This document shows positions 40,816 to 50,249 of a stretch of DNA of 64,000 nucleotides, piece by piece. The stretch spans positions 1,178,001-1,242,000 of the forward strand of contig CAVVST010000005.1 in the NCBI GenBank assembly GCA_963750995.1, written 5' to 3'. The DNA comes from CAVVST01 sp963750995. Lineage in GTDB: Bacteria; Acidobacteriota; Vicinamibacteria; Vicinamibacterales; UBA2999. The notes below the pieces were generated by a model. The model saw only the letters and a list, made by a program, of their open reading frames with translations, was not told the origin of the DNA and ran no database searches. The stretch's first letter is position 1; each line of letters begins with the position of its first letter. The position numbers and the translations under genes were made by a program.

Positions 40816-41819
40816 ACTACCTGGCCGGCGCCGGCGCTACAGGTTTTGCGCGGAGCCGGAGCAGGCGCGGGCTTCCCCTGCGTCGGCGCGGGCTTCGCCG
40901 GGGCGGCAGCGGGCTTGGCCGGCGCCGCCGGTTTCGAAGTCCCCGTTCCGGCCGTACCAACCACCTGGTTGTTGGCGCCCTTCTTCACCACGCCTGAATC
41001 GATCGTCCGTCCAGCTTCGTTGATGGTCTGGAAGTACAGCTCGTCACCGGCGACTTCCACCAGCATGAAGGTGTAGCCGTCGTCGTAGCCAAACGCGGTC
41101 AGCCCGCTGCGAGGGTTGATATCTCCTTTGCGTAGCTTTGCCGAGCTGCCCTCGACGAAGTACTGAATCCCCTTCTGCGGTTTTATGCGCTCGTAAAAAT
41201 GTTCGTGCCCGGTGAACACGACGTTGACGCCGTGCTTGAGGAAGCGCGGCTCCAGCTGATTCTTCAAGATCTCGTCCGACCCATGCATCCCCGATGCGTA
41301 GGGCGGGTGATGGAAGAAGGCGATCTTCCAGTCGGAGCCGCTGCTCGCGAGCTCCTTCTCGAACCATTGGAGCTGCGCGGGATCCATGTAGTTGCTGTCG
41401 AGCGCGAAGAACCTCACGCCGGCGGTCAGTGACGGCTTGAACGTGTAGTACCGCTCGCCGCCCATGTTGAACTGTTTGTACATCCGCTGGTTCGGATCAT
41501 CGTGGTTGCCGAGCGCGGCGTAGAACTTCACGCCGCTGTCGAGCAGCGACTTGTAGGGCACCTCGAACTTCCGGCTGTAATCGCGCGGGTTCTCGCTGCC
41601 GTAGAGGTTGTCACCGAGCAGCAGGGCGACGTCGAAGGCGAACTTCGCGCGAAACGCCGCGAGCTGTTTGCCGATAACGACCTGGTCGCTGCCGCCCGTG
41701 CCGGTGTCGCCAAGGACGGCGAACTTGACGGATCCATCCTTGTTCGGCAGCTTCACCTCCTGCGCGGTGAGCGGACCTGTCAGTGCAAGCAGCAGAATGG
41801 AGAGCAGTAACCGGCGCAT
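40812..41819 (-). CDS. Secreted calcineurin-like metallophosphoesterase
   Basis: A 335-residue phosphoesterase with a signal peptide (MRRLLLSILLLALTGPLTAQ). Metal ligands: VLGDTGTGG (Asp), LLLGDNLYG (Asp-Asn), ALGNHDDP (Asn-His), FHHPPYASG (His) and FTGHEHFYER (His-x-His), in the order of purple-acid-phosphatase-like enzymes. The C-terminus is a low-complexity Pro/Ala/Lys tail. Substrate unknown. ATG 41819 is chosen over an upstream in-frame start because it begins the signal peptide. Confidence 0.85.
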   Translation of the reverse strand: MRRLLLSILLLALTGPLTAQEVKLPNKDGSVKFAVLGDTGTGGSDQVVIGKQLAAFRAKFAFDVALLLGDNLYGSENPRDYSRKFEVPYKSLLDSGVKFYAALGNHDDPNQRMYKQFNMGGERYYTFKPSLTAGVRFFALDSNYMDPAQLQWFEKELASSGSDWKIAFFHHPPYASGMHGSDEILKNQLEPRFLKHGVNVVFTGHEHFYERIKPQKGIQYFVEGSSAKLRKGDINPRSGLTAFGYDDGYTFMLVEVAGDELYFQTINEAGRTIDSGVVKKGANNQVVGTAGTGTSKPAAPAKPAAAPAKPAPTQGKPAPAPAPRKTCSAGAGQVV

Positions 41820-41832
41820 GGTCAATCCCCCG

Positions 41833-42483
41833 TCAACGAATCGCGTTATAGATGAAATCAACGATGATGTTGGCGTCGACGTCGCGCAGCACCAGGTGAC
41901 GCTTGTTGGAAATGCGGTACTCGACGTCCATCGGCAGCTGCGGCAGGGCGGCCAGCAGGTTGGCTGGAACGGTGGTCAGCGGTTCGCTGTCGGGCCAGGT
42001 GGCGTTCACCTTCAGGTTCACCTCCGCCACTTCTCCGTCCTCTTCCTCCAGTGCCTGTTTCGTCTCGCGCGGCTGTTCCTTCACTTCCGGGTTCATCAGC
42101 CGTTTGAACAGCGCGGCGACCTGGGGCGTGAAAATGTCGCCCTGCTTGGCGTCTTTGCGGACGGCGCGTAACTCAGCCGCGATTGCCTCCTGCCGGGCCT
42201 TAATCTGCGCCGGCGTGGCGTCGTCCTCTACCGGCGAATCCTTCAGCAGCGCCCGCTGTTTCTTGACGTAGTTATCGAGGCGCGCATTGAAGTCAGCCAG
42301 GATCGGCGAATCGGGATTAGCGGGCGAGGCGGTTGACTTCTGTTCGGGCGTCACCGCCTCCGGCACCGTTTCCGTCCCCGTCGCGGTTTCTGTCCCCTTC
42401 GCGCGGTCCTGGGCAAGCATTCCGCAGCCGGTCATGCTGACGGCCAAGGTTAGCAGCAGGCCGGCCCGAGTGAGTTCTGGCAT
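41833..42483 (-). CDS. Hypothetical lipoprotein
   Basis: A 216-residue protein with a lipobox (LLLTLAVSMTGC, then GML), so it is probably membrane-anchored at the lipidated Cys. A Thr/Glu/Pro-rich linker precedes an alpha-helical region (YVKKQRALLKDSPVED, IKARQEAIAAELRAVRKDAK), then a beta-rich C-terminus (EYRISNKRHLVLRDVDANII). No family is recognised. It lies 13 nt upstream of the phosphoesterase on the same strand and probably shares its transcript. Confidence 0.7.
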   Translation of the reverse strand: MPELTRAGLLLTLAVSMTGCGMLAQDRAKGTETATGTETVPEAVTPEQKSTASPANPDSPILADFNARLDNYVKKQRALLKDSPVEDDATPAQIKARQEAIAAELRAVRKDAKQGDIFTPQVAALFKRLMNPEVKEQPRETKQALEEEDGEVAEVNLKVNATWPDSEPLTTVPANLLAALPQLPMDVEYRISNKRHLVLRDVDANIIVDFIYNAIR

Positions 42484-42570
42484 AAGAGTCTCCGTTCGAC
42501 ACACATGTCACTTCCGCATTGCGGGAGTCCATGATCCGTGCCGGAGCCTGCTGAGGTCTGAACGGCCGAG

Positions 42571-43164
42571 CTAGCGGACCCGCAGGGTGCGGAAGGTAAT
42601 CGAATACCGTGTCGCCGGAACCGCCGGAATGCTGTGCTCGAACTCACGTCGTGCGGCCCCGGCTATCAAGTAGCCGGAGCGAGGAGCGAGTTCGATTTCA
42701 TGGCTCGTCCGCCTGGGAGAATTGGGGGACCTGACCGCGGAAGGCGAGATGTATGGACGGAACTTCATACGGCCGGCGGTACACAGGGACAGCCCGGCGA
42801 CGACATCGCCGAACATCGGAGCATCCCTGTGCCACCCAATCGTGGCAGCGGCGGGATACTCGGTTACCAGCGCCTCGACAAACAGCCCAGCCTCGGCGTG
42901 AGCCCATGCCGCGAAGCGGGCTCGCACTGCTTGCAGGAACCCGGGCAGCGGCGGACCGGGCTCACTGCGCCGCGAGTAATAGCCGTATGTCCAGCCGAAA
43001 TGCGCTGTACGGCGCCTGGCGACGACGCCGCGCATTTCAACTTGGGCAAACGGCAGCGCCTCTATGAATTTGAGAAGCTCGCGTTCTTCCGCCGCGGTGA
43101 TGAAATCCTCGCGGTACTCGAAACCCTCGGGAACGGCTGGCGCAAACAGGCTAGGACTAGCCAC
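42571..43164 (-). CDS. alkB: AlkB-like 2OG-Fe(II) oxygenase
   Basis: A 197-residue dioxygenase predicted to reverse alkylation damage on nucleic-acid bases. RRTAHFGWTYGYYSR is the conserved AlkB nucleotide-lid strand, IGWHRDAPMFGDV has the H-x-D iron ligands, FEHSIPAVPATRYSITFRTL has the distal His and the two 2-oxoglutarate Arg residues. A longer frame is open upstream, but GTG 43164 starts 2 nt after the stop of the exonuclease gene, so the two are coupled in one repair operon with the MrfA-like helicase. Confidence 0.83.
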   Translation of the reverse strand: MASPSLFAPAVPEGFEYREDFITAAEERELLKFIEALPFAQVEMRGVVARRRTAHFGWTYGYYSRRSEPGPPLPGFLQAVRARFAAWAHAEAGLFVEALVTEYPAAATIGWHRDAPMFGDVVAGLSLCTAGRMKFRPYISPSAVRSPNSPRRTSHEIELAPRSGYLIAGAARREFEHSIPAVPATRYSITFRTLRVR

Positions 43165-43166
43165 GG

Positions 43167-44509
43167 TCAGAACAACGGCGCCGGTTGCGCCGATACCCCT
43201 CCCATCTTCCGATCGATCCTCGCCAGCCGATGGTGCACGGCCTGTGCCTTCGATCGGCTGGCCTTGAATTGAAGCGACTGCACCGCAAACTGGCGCGCAG
43301 CCGACAGATCGCGCGCACGGTGTTCGTGATGAACCGCCAGCGCTTCGGTCGCTTCCTGGGCAATCCTCGGCGGACATCCGCGCATCGCGAGCATGCGCCG
43401 CCACGCGTCGGCCGCGTCGACGTAGCGCCGCTCGCGCCGGCACAGGACTGCGTAAGCCCTCAGCGCTTCGGTATGTGTGAGGACATCAGCATCGAATTCG
43501 ATCGCCCGGACGAAGCACGCGCGCGCCTCGTCGAGCAGACCACCGCGCTCGTACAAGCGGCCCAGGCCAAGCGCCTCCCGCGCGGTACGGGCGGCTTGAG
43601 CACCGTCGTCCAGTAACTGTCCCGCCCGGGCGGTAAGCATCGCCAGCGCGAGCAGGTCGAGCCGGTTGTGTTCGAGTACCCCATCGAGCCCCCGCGCATC
43701 GCCGGATCGCACGAAATGGAAATACCTGGAGGGAATCTCGAAGCCCGGCACATCGTCTTCGCGCACGTGGCCGAGGATGGCCTGCTCGATCAGCGACAGC
43801 CGGCACGACACGCTTCCTTCATCGGCGGCGGCGGTGGAAGAACGCCACAGGCGGCGTGCCGGGTTGAGCAAATCCAGGTGCACCAGGCTGCTGCACGGAG
43901 GAACGAGCCGATGGAAGAGGAAACGTGTGTCGATCAACGGCGCATCGAATGTCTTGCCGTTGTAAGTGACGAGCACCCCGGCAGCGCGCATGAGCGCGGC
44001 GACGTCCTCGAGCAGCGCCCGCTCGGCGGCAAAGCTGGTGAGCACGAACTGGCGGACGCGAAATACGCCCCCGTCGAACCAGCCGCATCCGACCAGGAAG
44101 GCGTACGTGCCAGCACCGCCTGCCAGTCCCGTGGTCTCGAGGTCCAGGAACAGGAGCGGTCCGCCAGGGTCGCCCGCCGCTTTCCCAGTAAGCAGCAACT
44201 CCAATCGAGGCCAGCGCCCTTCCTCGGCGGGAAGGCAATCTGCGACTGCCACACGGCCAAGACGATATCCGGCGTGATAGGTGCGATCGACGACGAGATA
44301 GCGATGACCGCGCGCTTCGCGCCATTCGCCGTTCAATGTGTCGGCGATGTCTCCGTGCGCAGGGTCCTCCGCATCTGACAGTCCCGCGGAACCCGGAGCC
44401 GGGTCGCCTCCTCGACGGTCGCGCGGAACCCGGCTACGGCGTAGGACGGGTTCGGCGAAGCCGACCCGCGGGGACGAATGACGCCGCGAAGACGTTCGCC
44501 AAGGTTCAC
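43167..44509 (-). CDS. mrfB: MrfB/YprB-like RNase H-fold exonuclease (frameshifted near N-terminus)
   Basis: Predicted 3'-5' exonuclease of the YprB family, which works with the MrfA helicase in mitomycin-type crosslink repair (established for B. subtilis). LLFLDLETTGLAGGAGTYAF carries the D-x-E motif, VLVTYNGKTFDAPLID the next Asp, and VLEHNRLDLLALA the final H/D motif. A TPR-like helical C-terminus follows. The start is placed at GTG 44509, overlapping the mrfA stop, giving VNLGERLRGVIRPRG. That frame and the main frame differ by one base (an apparent loss), somewhere in 44340-44480, where a repeat-like hairpin element lies. Corrected length ~447. Confidence 0.75.
44388..44465. repeat. REP-like hairpin element inside the mrfB 5' end
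   Basis: Two overlapping hairpins around 44394-44464. The first has AACCCG/CGGGTT outer arms with a nested CTAC-GGC-GTAG. The second uses the same GGGTT with CGGC-GAA-GCCG and CCC. The look of a dispersed extragenic palindrome within a coding N-terminus is unusual, and the frame of mrfB changes across it. Confidence 0.55.
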
Positions 44510-46918
44510 GCGACGCCCGCCTCCAGACGGTGGGAGGACTGCGCGTCGATGTGTTCGAGAATGCGCAGCGCAACAACCTTGGCGAGCGGCCCGGTGTTGC
44601 CGATCGGTCCTACGCAGGTCGGGCAGCCATGTTCGCACTCGCAACCGGCGATCAACTCGCGTGTCCGAGACAGCAACTCGCCGTGCATCCGGAACAACGG
44701 CTCGCTGAATCCGATCCCCCCGGGATAGTTGTCGTAGATGAACACGCGCGGTTCGTCGGCTACATGGGGTCGGGAGTCATTTTTCGAGGACACCGCCGTC
44801 TCGGCCTCGTCCCCCCCACCTATGGAAATCCCGATGTCCTGGCGATCGCACATCAGCAGCAACTGGGCTACTTGCCGCATCGCAAACGACAAGCCGACGA
44901 TCCCGTCACGCCGATCATCTGAGGCATAGGGCAGCGCCGCCATTACCGGTCGCGGAACCGTCAGCCAGTACACGCTGGTGTGCATCTGCTGCTCCGGCAG
45001 GTCGAGCTCACCCGATCCGACGTTCTCGTTCGTATAGAACTTGATCTTCTTGAAGCCGACGACGCGCGACGAGACGTGGACTTCGCCGTGCGACGCGGTC
45101 GCGTCCGCCGCGAAGGTGTCGAGAATCGCCACCTTTGTATACGTGATCGCATCGGTGTAATAGTCGCAGTCGATACGGCGGACGAAGGCCTTGCGTCCCT
45201 CGAAGTCGAGCCGCTCCACCTGGTAGAGGACGCCTTCCACCATGTATATCGCCTTCTCGTGGAGCGTAGCAGGACCACTCGTAAAGCTCGTCTCGCCAAT
45301 CACGTCGGCGCCCTGGGTCGTATCGACGACGACGAAGTTGTCGGATGAAATGGACCGGAGGCTGACGGCATCGGCCGGGTAAGACTCGCTCGTCCACTGC
45401 CACTGCCCTTCGGCGTCGTTCAAGTCAGGATCCCCGGTCCTGTGCACCAGCCCGCTCTCCGCGAGAATGCCGAGCACCTCCTGCACGTCGTGGCGCCCGA
45501 ACGACTCCGTCGTCGCGAACGGCAGCTCGAAGGCCGCGCATTTCACATGGTCAACCAGAATATGCAAGTTGTCGGGATTGATTAGCGCGCGCTCAGGTGG
45601 CGCATCGAAGAAGTAGGAAGGATTGCGTACCGACGAACTGGTCGAGCGGAGCGCTACTGGCAACCAGGACTGCCGCCGAGCGGCCGTTCCGGCGGCCGGC
45701 GCGGCCAGCTCGCTGCCAGGTGGCAGCTATCGTTCCGGGGTAACCAGCCATCACGCAGACATCGAGCGCTCCAATGTCAATCCCCAGCTCGAGAGCATTG
45801 GTTGAAATCACCGCGCGAACGGTGCCCTCCCTGAGGCCCTTTTCAATCTCGCGCCGCCGTTGCGGCAGGTAGCCCCCGCGATAGCCGCGGATCTGCTCGC
45901 GGGTACCAGGCGGCCCCTCGAAGTCGTCCTTGAGATACGTCGTGAGGAGTTCGGTCGACAGCCGGCTTTGCGCAAACACAATTGACTGGAGACCGCGCTT
46001 CAGGAACTCACCGGCGATGCGCCGGGTCTCGCTGAGGTACGACCTGCGGATACCGAGCTGCTGACTCACCACCGGAGGGTTCACGAACAGGAAGAACTTC
46101 TCCCCGCGCGGCGCGCCATTCTCGGATACGAGCTCGAACGGCTGCTCCACCAGCGCTTCGGCGAGCTCCCGCGGATTCGCGATTGTCGCCGACGAGCAAA
46201 TGAAGGTGGGGCTCGATCCGTAATGCTGGCAGATGCGGCGCAGCCGGCGCAACACGTTGGTCAGATGGCTGCCAAACACGCCGCGGTAGGCGTGAAGCTC
46301 GTCAATGACGACGTAGCGCAGGTTTTCGAAGAGCTTCGCCCAGCGTGGATGGTGCGGCAGGATCCCCGAATGGATCATGTCGGGATTGGTGAGGACGATG
46401 TGCGCGCGGCCGCGAATCGCCCGCCGCGCATCCTGCGGCGTATCGCCATCGTAGGTAAAAACGCCAATCGATGCCGCGTCGGCAGACAGGACGTTCGCGA
46501 GTTCGTGCAGCTCGGCGAGCTGGTCCTGCGCAAGCGCCTTGGTCGGGAACAGATACAGCGCGCGCGCGGAAGGATCGCGAAGTATGGCGCTCAGCACGGG
46601 CGCGTTGTAGCAGAGCGTCTTGCCGGAGGCAGTTGGCGTGGTTATGACCACGTTCCGTCTCATCAGGGCGTGCTCGACTGCGACTGCCTGGTGCGTGTAG
46701 AGCTGTTCGATGCCGCGCGCGGTCAGCGCGTGGCGCAGCCGTTGGTCGATTGCCGATGGATACGGCGCATGAGAGGCCGCCTGTGCCGGCAGGACGCGAA
46801 CGGCGGTGATCCACCCGTCGGGCGCGTCGCGGGGCACCGGAACCCCGCCTGTCAGGCGATCCAGGACCGTCTGCAACGCCGTTTCGTGTGCAGGTCCAGT
46901 CCGTTTCGCCAGCTGCAT
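44506..46918 (-). CDS. mrfA: MrfA/YprA-like DEAD-box helicase with DUF1998 domain (frameshifted)
   Basis: SF2 helicase of ~803 residues after repair. Walker A is ITTPTASGKTLCYNAPV, the DExH box is VVIDELHAYRGVFGSH, motif III is ICSSATI, and motif VI is QRAGRAGRRNG. One extra base (CC at 45630-45631 on the + strand) breaks the frame after SSAPLDQFV; the second frame continues VRNPSYFFDAPPERALINPD. The C-terminal domain has YDNYPGGIGFSEPLF and the four-Cys cluster CECEHGCPTC, hallmarks of MrfA/YprA. It translocates on DNA and would feed the coupled exonuclease. Confidence 0.85.
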
Positions 46919-46983
46919 GACGGACGATAGTAAAGCGTAGAAACAGCAAAGGTCAACGCTTTTTAGGCCGAAAAATTGACCGT

Positions 46984-47743
46984 CTAAATCTCTCCGGTCT
47001 CCATCAACTGCTTGAAGCGCTGCAGATCCTCGCGAATCTGCACGTGTGGTTCCTTGCCGAGTAGGCGCGCCACAACCGCACCCAGCTTGCCGGCCGGAAG
47101 GTGGTACTGCAGGTTCACACGGAACTCAGTTCCGCGATCGGTTTCGCGGAAATTCACAGAGCCGGCGGTCGAGACCATCGATCCTTCGAGCGACTGCCAC
47201 GCGATCAGCTTGTTGTCGATGTCGTTGATGATGCGCGCATCCCATTCGACCGTGGTGCCGGCCGGACCTCGCGCGACCCAGTGGGAAATGCCTTCCTCGC
47301 GCACAGAGACTGTTTCGAGATGCTTCATGAACGTCGGCAGGTTTTCGAAGTCGCGCCAGAAGCGATACAGCTCGCTCACGGGCTTGTTGATCAGTGACAG
47401 ACTCTTCGACGTGGATGCCGGCGCTGCCGCCGAGCTTCCGACGCGTGTCGGAACCACGGTCGGCCAGCACGCCGGTGCCATGACCGCCTGCGCGGTTGAC
47501 GCCGAGCGCCTGATACACATCGCAGTGGCCTGTAGCGCCGCGATACAGCAGTGCGGCGCCTGCCAATGCGGCTGCCCCGCCCGGAATCGAGCGCCGCCTC
47601 AGCGCGTAGGCGGTGAGCGCTCCGCCGGCAGCCACAGACAGCCATCGCTCGAAGTGTCCGACGTTCACGCGCGCCGCACGCGACGGCTCAGTGTCTGGGT
47701 GGTGATGCCGTTCACGTTCAAGGTTGAGAGATGGAACCGCCAC
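46984..47743 (-). CDS. DUF2892-SRPBCC protein (frameshifted)
   Basis: A ~252-residue protein after repair. The N-terminal part (47743 downwards) has VGHFERWLSVAAGGALTAYA and a second hydrophobic stretch, the DUF2892/YgaP-like membrane pair. The C-terminal part (ELYRFWRDFENLPTFMKHLE, SHWVARGPAGTTVEWDARII, then EFRVNLQYHLPAGKLG) is a START/SRPBCC polyketide-cyclase-like fold. The join needs removal of one base within 47389-47397. Such fusions are widespread, with no firm function; lipid or hydrophobic-ligand handling is likely. Confidence 0.75.
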
Positions 47744-47852
47744 AGATGTCCTCCTTCACGAGGTTGATAGGTAGGTAGCTCGGTAGCTGGATAACGAAGT
47801 GGCCGGGCAGCTAGGTTCAAACCCGGCTACTCAGCTACGCTTTAGGCCGTTC
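47744..47852. other. Divergent intergenic region
   Basis: Separates the SRPBCC gene (-) from the APC permease (+), so it should hold two divergent promoters. It shows short direct repeats of AGGTAG/TAGCTNGGTAGC and a GC-paired stretch near 47800-47830. No clear -10/-35 pair was found. Confidence 0.35.
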
Positions 47853-49206
47853 ATGCAAACCAGCGCGCATTCCAGTGCTCAGCTCGAGCGACGGCTCGGC
47901 TTCTGGTCCGCGATCGCCATCGTCATCGGCGTCACCATTGGTTCCGGCATTTTCAGAACACCGGCGTCCATCGCCGCGCGAGTAACCAGACCCCGCGCTC
48001 ATGCTTGCCGTCTGGATCGCCGGCGGATTGATTTCGATCGCCGGCGCGCTGTCAGTGGCCGAGTTGTCGGCGTCGCTGCCACAAACGGGAGGGTGGTACG
48101 TCTACCTGCGCGAAGGATGGGGCCGACTCGCAGGGTTTCTCTTCGGCTGGGCGGAACTCGTACTCATCAGGGCGTCGGCCACCGGCGCCATCTCGACGGT
48201 CTTCAGTGAGTACCTGTTTCGCTCGTTCGGATACGAACCCGCCGCTTACCCCGCAGCAACCGACTACATCGCGGCAGCCGCCATCATCGCCGCGGCGATC
48301 GTTAATATCCGGGGCGTGCAGCTCGGCGCCGCCATCGCGGGAGCGTCCAGCCTCGCGAAGTTCGGCGCCCTGGCGCTGCTGGTGATCGCGTCCTTCGTGC
48401 TTGGACGCGGCGCGGGCGCATCCGTCGGCAATTTCACCGCTGCGGCGGCCCCGCTGGACGCAGGGATGTTTGGACTCGCCCTGATCTCCGTGCTCTGGGC
48501 CTACGACGGCTTCGCGGACGTGTCATTCGCCGGCGGAGAAGTGAGGGAACCGCATCGGACGCTGCCTCGGGCGATTGTCGTCGGCACGCTCGCGATCGTC
48601 GGGATCTACATCGCGGCGAACGCCGCGTACCTGTACGTCATTCCTGTCGAACGCATGGCGGCTTCGCCGCTGATCGCGGCCGACACGATGCAGGCGCTCG
48701 TCGGCCAGGCTGGCGTCGCCTTCGTTTCGATCGTCGTCACGATCTCCACCTTCGGAGCCCTGATTGCGATCATGCTGTCGGCGCCCCGTATCTTCTTCGC
48801 GATGGCGAACGACGGTCTGTTTTTCCAGACGATCGCCAGCGTGCATCCGCGCCACGGCACGCCGCACATCGCGATCGCACTGTCGGCGGCACTGGGCGCC
48901 TTCTTCGTGCTGACCCGGACGTTCGAACAGCTCGCCGACACGTTCGTGCTGTCGATCTGGCCGTTTTACGGGCTGGCAATCGCCGGACTGTACCGTCTTC
49001 GACGCACACGACCTGAGCTGCCGCGGCCGTACAAGGTCCCCGGCTACCCTGTGGTACCGGCGATCTTTGTCGGGGCGGTGATCTACCTGGTAGGCAATGC
49101 CCTGATCAGCGATCCAGTCTGGACCACGGTGACGTTCGCGATCGTGCTCGCCGGCGTGCCTGTGTACTTCGCTGCCTTTGCCACGAGGAACACCCAGACG
49201 CTTTAA
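47853..49206 (+). CDS. APC-superfamily amino-acid permease (frameshifted)
   Basis: Inner-membrane transporter with about twelve helices, ~450 residues after repair. ERRLGFWSAIAIVIGVTIGS begins TM1 with the conserved GSGIF motif. One extra A at 47984-47985 breaks the frame after SIAARV; the second frame resumes PALMLAVWIAGGLISIAGAL. YDGFADVSFAGGEVREPHRT is the consensus loop after TM6, and APRIFFAMANDGLFF the one near TM8. It resembles LAT/SLC7-type permeases of Acidobacteria-like genomes. Substrate unknown. Confidence 0.85.
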
Positions 49207-49371
49207 CCACGAAAATCATGAAAACACTTCTTTCACGAAGGAACGAAGACGCACCGGTCGATTGGTCGGCCCGTTTGAGGGCCGACCTGGCGTAGGTCTG
49301 TCCCTTGGTGACCTTGGTGCAGACGGGTCTTGGTGCCTTTGTGGCAAACCCGTCTTCGTGCCCGCCGTGGT
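49207..49371. repeat. Degenerate ACGAAG-type short-repeat array
   Basis: Between the permease and a convergent SDR. It begins with CCACGAAAATCATGAAAACA and CACGAAGGAACGAAGACG and ends with the opposite-strand version of the same words (CCTTGGTGACCTTGGTGC, then CCTTTGTGGC). The two arms form a loose inverted repeat that could fold as a bidirectional terminator. Similar arrays are common between genes in related genomes, from memory. Confidence 0.5.
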
Positions 49372-50148
49372 TCAGAATGCCCGGCTCTGGCTCCCGTCGA
49401 CGACGATCGACGTCCCACTGATCCAGCTGGCGTGCTTGGAACAGAGAAAGGCGACGACATCGCCGACTTCCTCCGGACGGCCGAACCGGCCGAATGGCAA
49501 TTCGCGTTTGACGAACTCGGCGATGCCGGCCGGATCCGCCTGCTGGCGCCGCCACCACGACCCGCCCTCGAACAGAATCGAGCCGGGCGACACGCTGTTC
49601 ACACGGATACCGGATGCGGCTAGCTGCTGCGCCAGCGATTTCGCCAAGCTGATTTCCGCCGCCTTCATCGCGTTGTAGGCCATGCGGCCGCCCGCCTCGC
49701 GGCCGAAGATCGACGCGATGATGACGATGACGCCGCCGCCGCGGCGCTGCATGTGAGGCACCGCGTGCTTCGACGCGCGGATGGTGGGAAACAGGGTTTG
49801 ATCGATTGCTTCGCGCCATTGCTCGTCGGACGTCTCGACCAGTGCGCCGCCGCCAGCGAGTCCGACGTTGTTGACCAGGATGTCGAGCGCCCCGAATGTC
49901 TCCACGGTCCGGTCGATGACGGTCTTCACCCCGTCGGCCTGCGAGACATCGGCAACCACCGGTAGTACGCGCGCCGCGTCTCCGGCAGCCGCGCTCACCT
50001 CAGATGCGGCCTCGCGCAATCGGGCTTCGCCCCGCGCGCAAATGCACACCCGGCAGCCTTCTGCCGCCAGGGACTTGGCGCTTGCCAGGCCGAGCCCGCG
50101 GCTCGAACCGGTCACGATCGCCACCTTGTTGGTCAGTCCAAGATCCAT
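49372..50148 (-). CDS. Classical SDR oxidoreductase (FabG-like)
   Basis: A 258-residue short-chain dehydrogenase. VAIVTGSSRGLGLASAKSLA is the NAD(P) loop (TGxxxGxG), ILVNNVGLAGGGALV is the NNxG motif, IIASIFGREAGGRMAYNAMK holds the catalytic Ser and YNAMK, and INSVSPGSI/PEEVGDVVAFL are C-terminal motifs. Likely an oxidoreductase acting on a 3-oxoacyl or 3-hydroxy compound; the true substrate cannot be told. Stands alone, convergent to the permease. Confidence 0.85.
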   Translation of the reverse strand: MDLGLTNKVAIVTGSSRGLGLASAKSLAAEGCRVCICARGEARLREAASEVSAAAGDAARVLPVVADVSQADGVKTVIDRTVETFGALDILVNNVGLAGGGALVETSDEQWREAIDQTLFPTIRASKHAVPHMQRRGGGVIVIIASIFGREAGGRMAYNAMKAAEISLAKSLAQQLAASGIRVNSVSPGSILFEGGSWWRRQQADPAGIAEFVKRELPFGRFGRPEEVGDVVAFLCSKHASWISGTSIVVDGSQSRAF

Positions 50149-50249
50149 CCCGCCTCCGCGTGCCGCTGCGGCGCGGCAAGCTCTCGATCATAGCTGGACA
50201 GGAAGACTGGCCCAGCGCGTGCATTATGGTCGGAAGGAGGTTCTCGCCG

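Noticed and set aside
47800..47835. A T-loop-like GGTTCAAACC as a tRNA remnant
   Set aside because: No acceptor, anticodon or variable arms can be folded around it.
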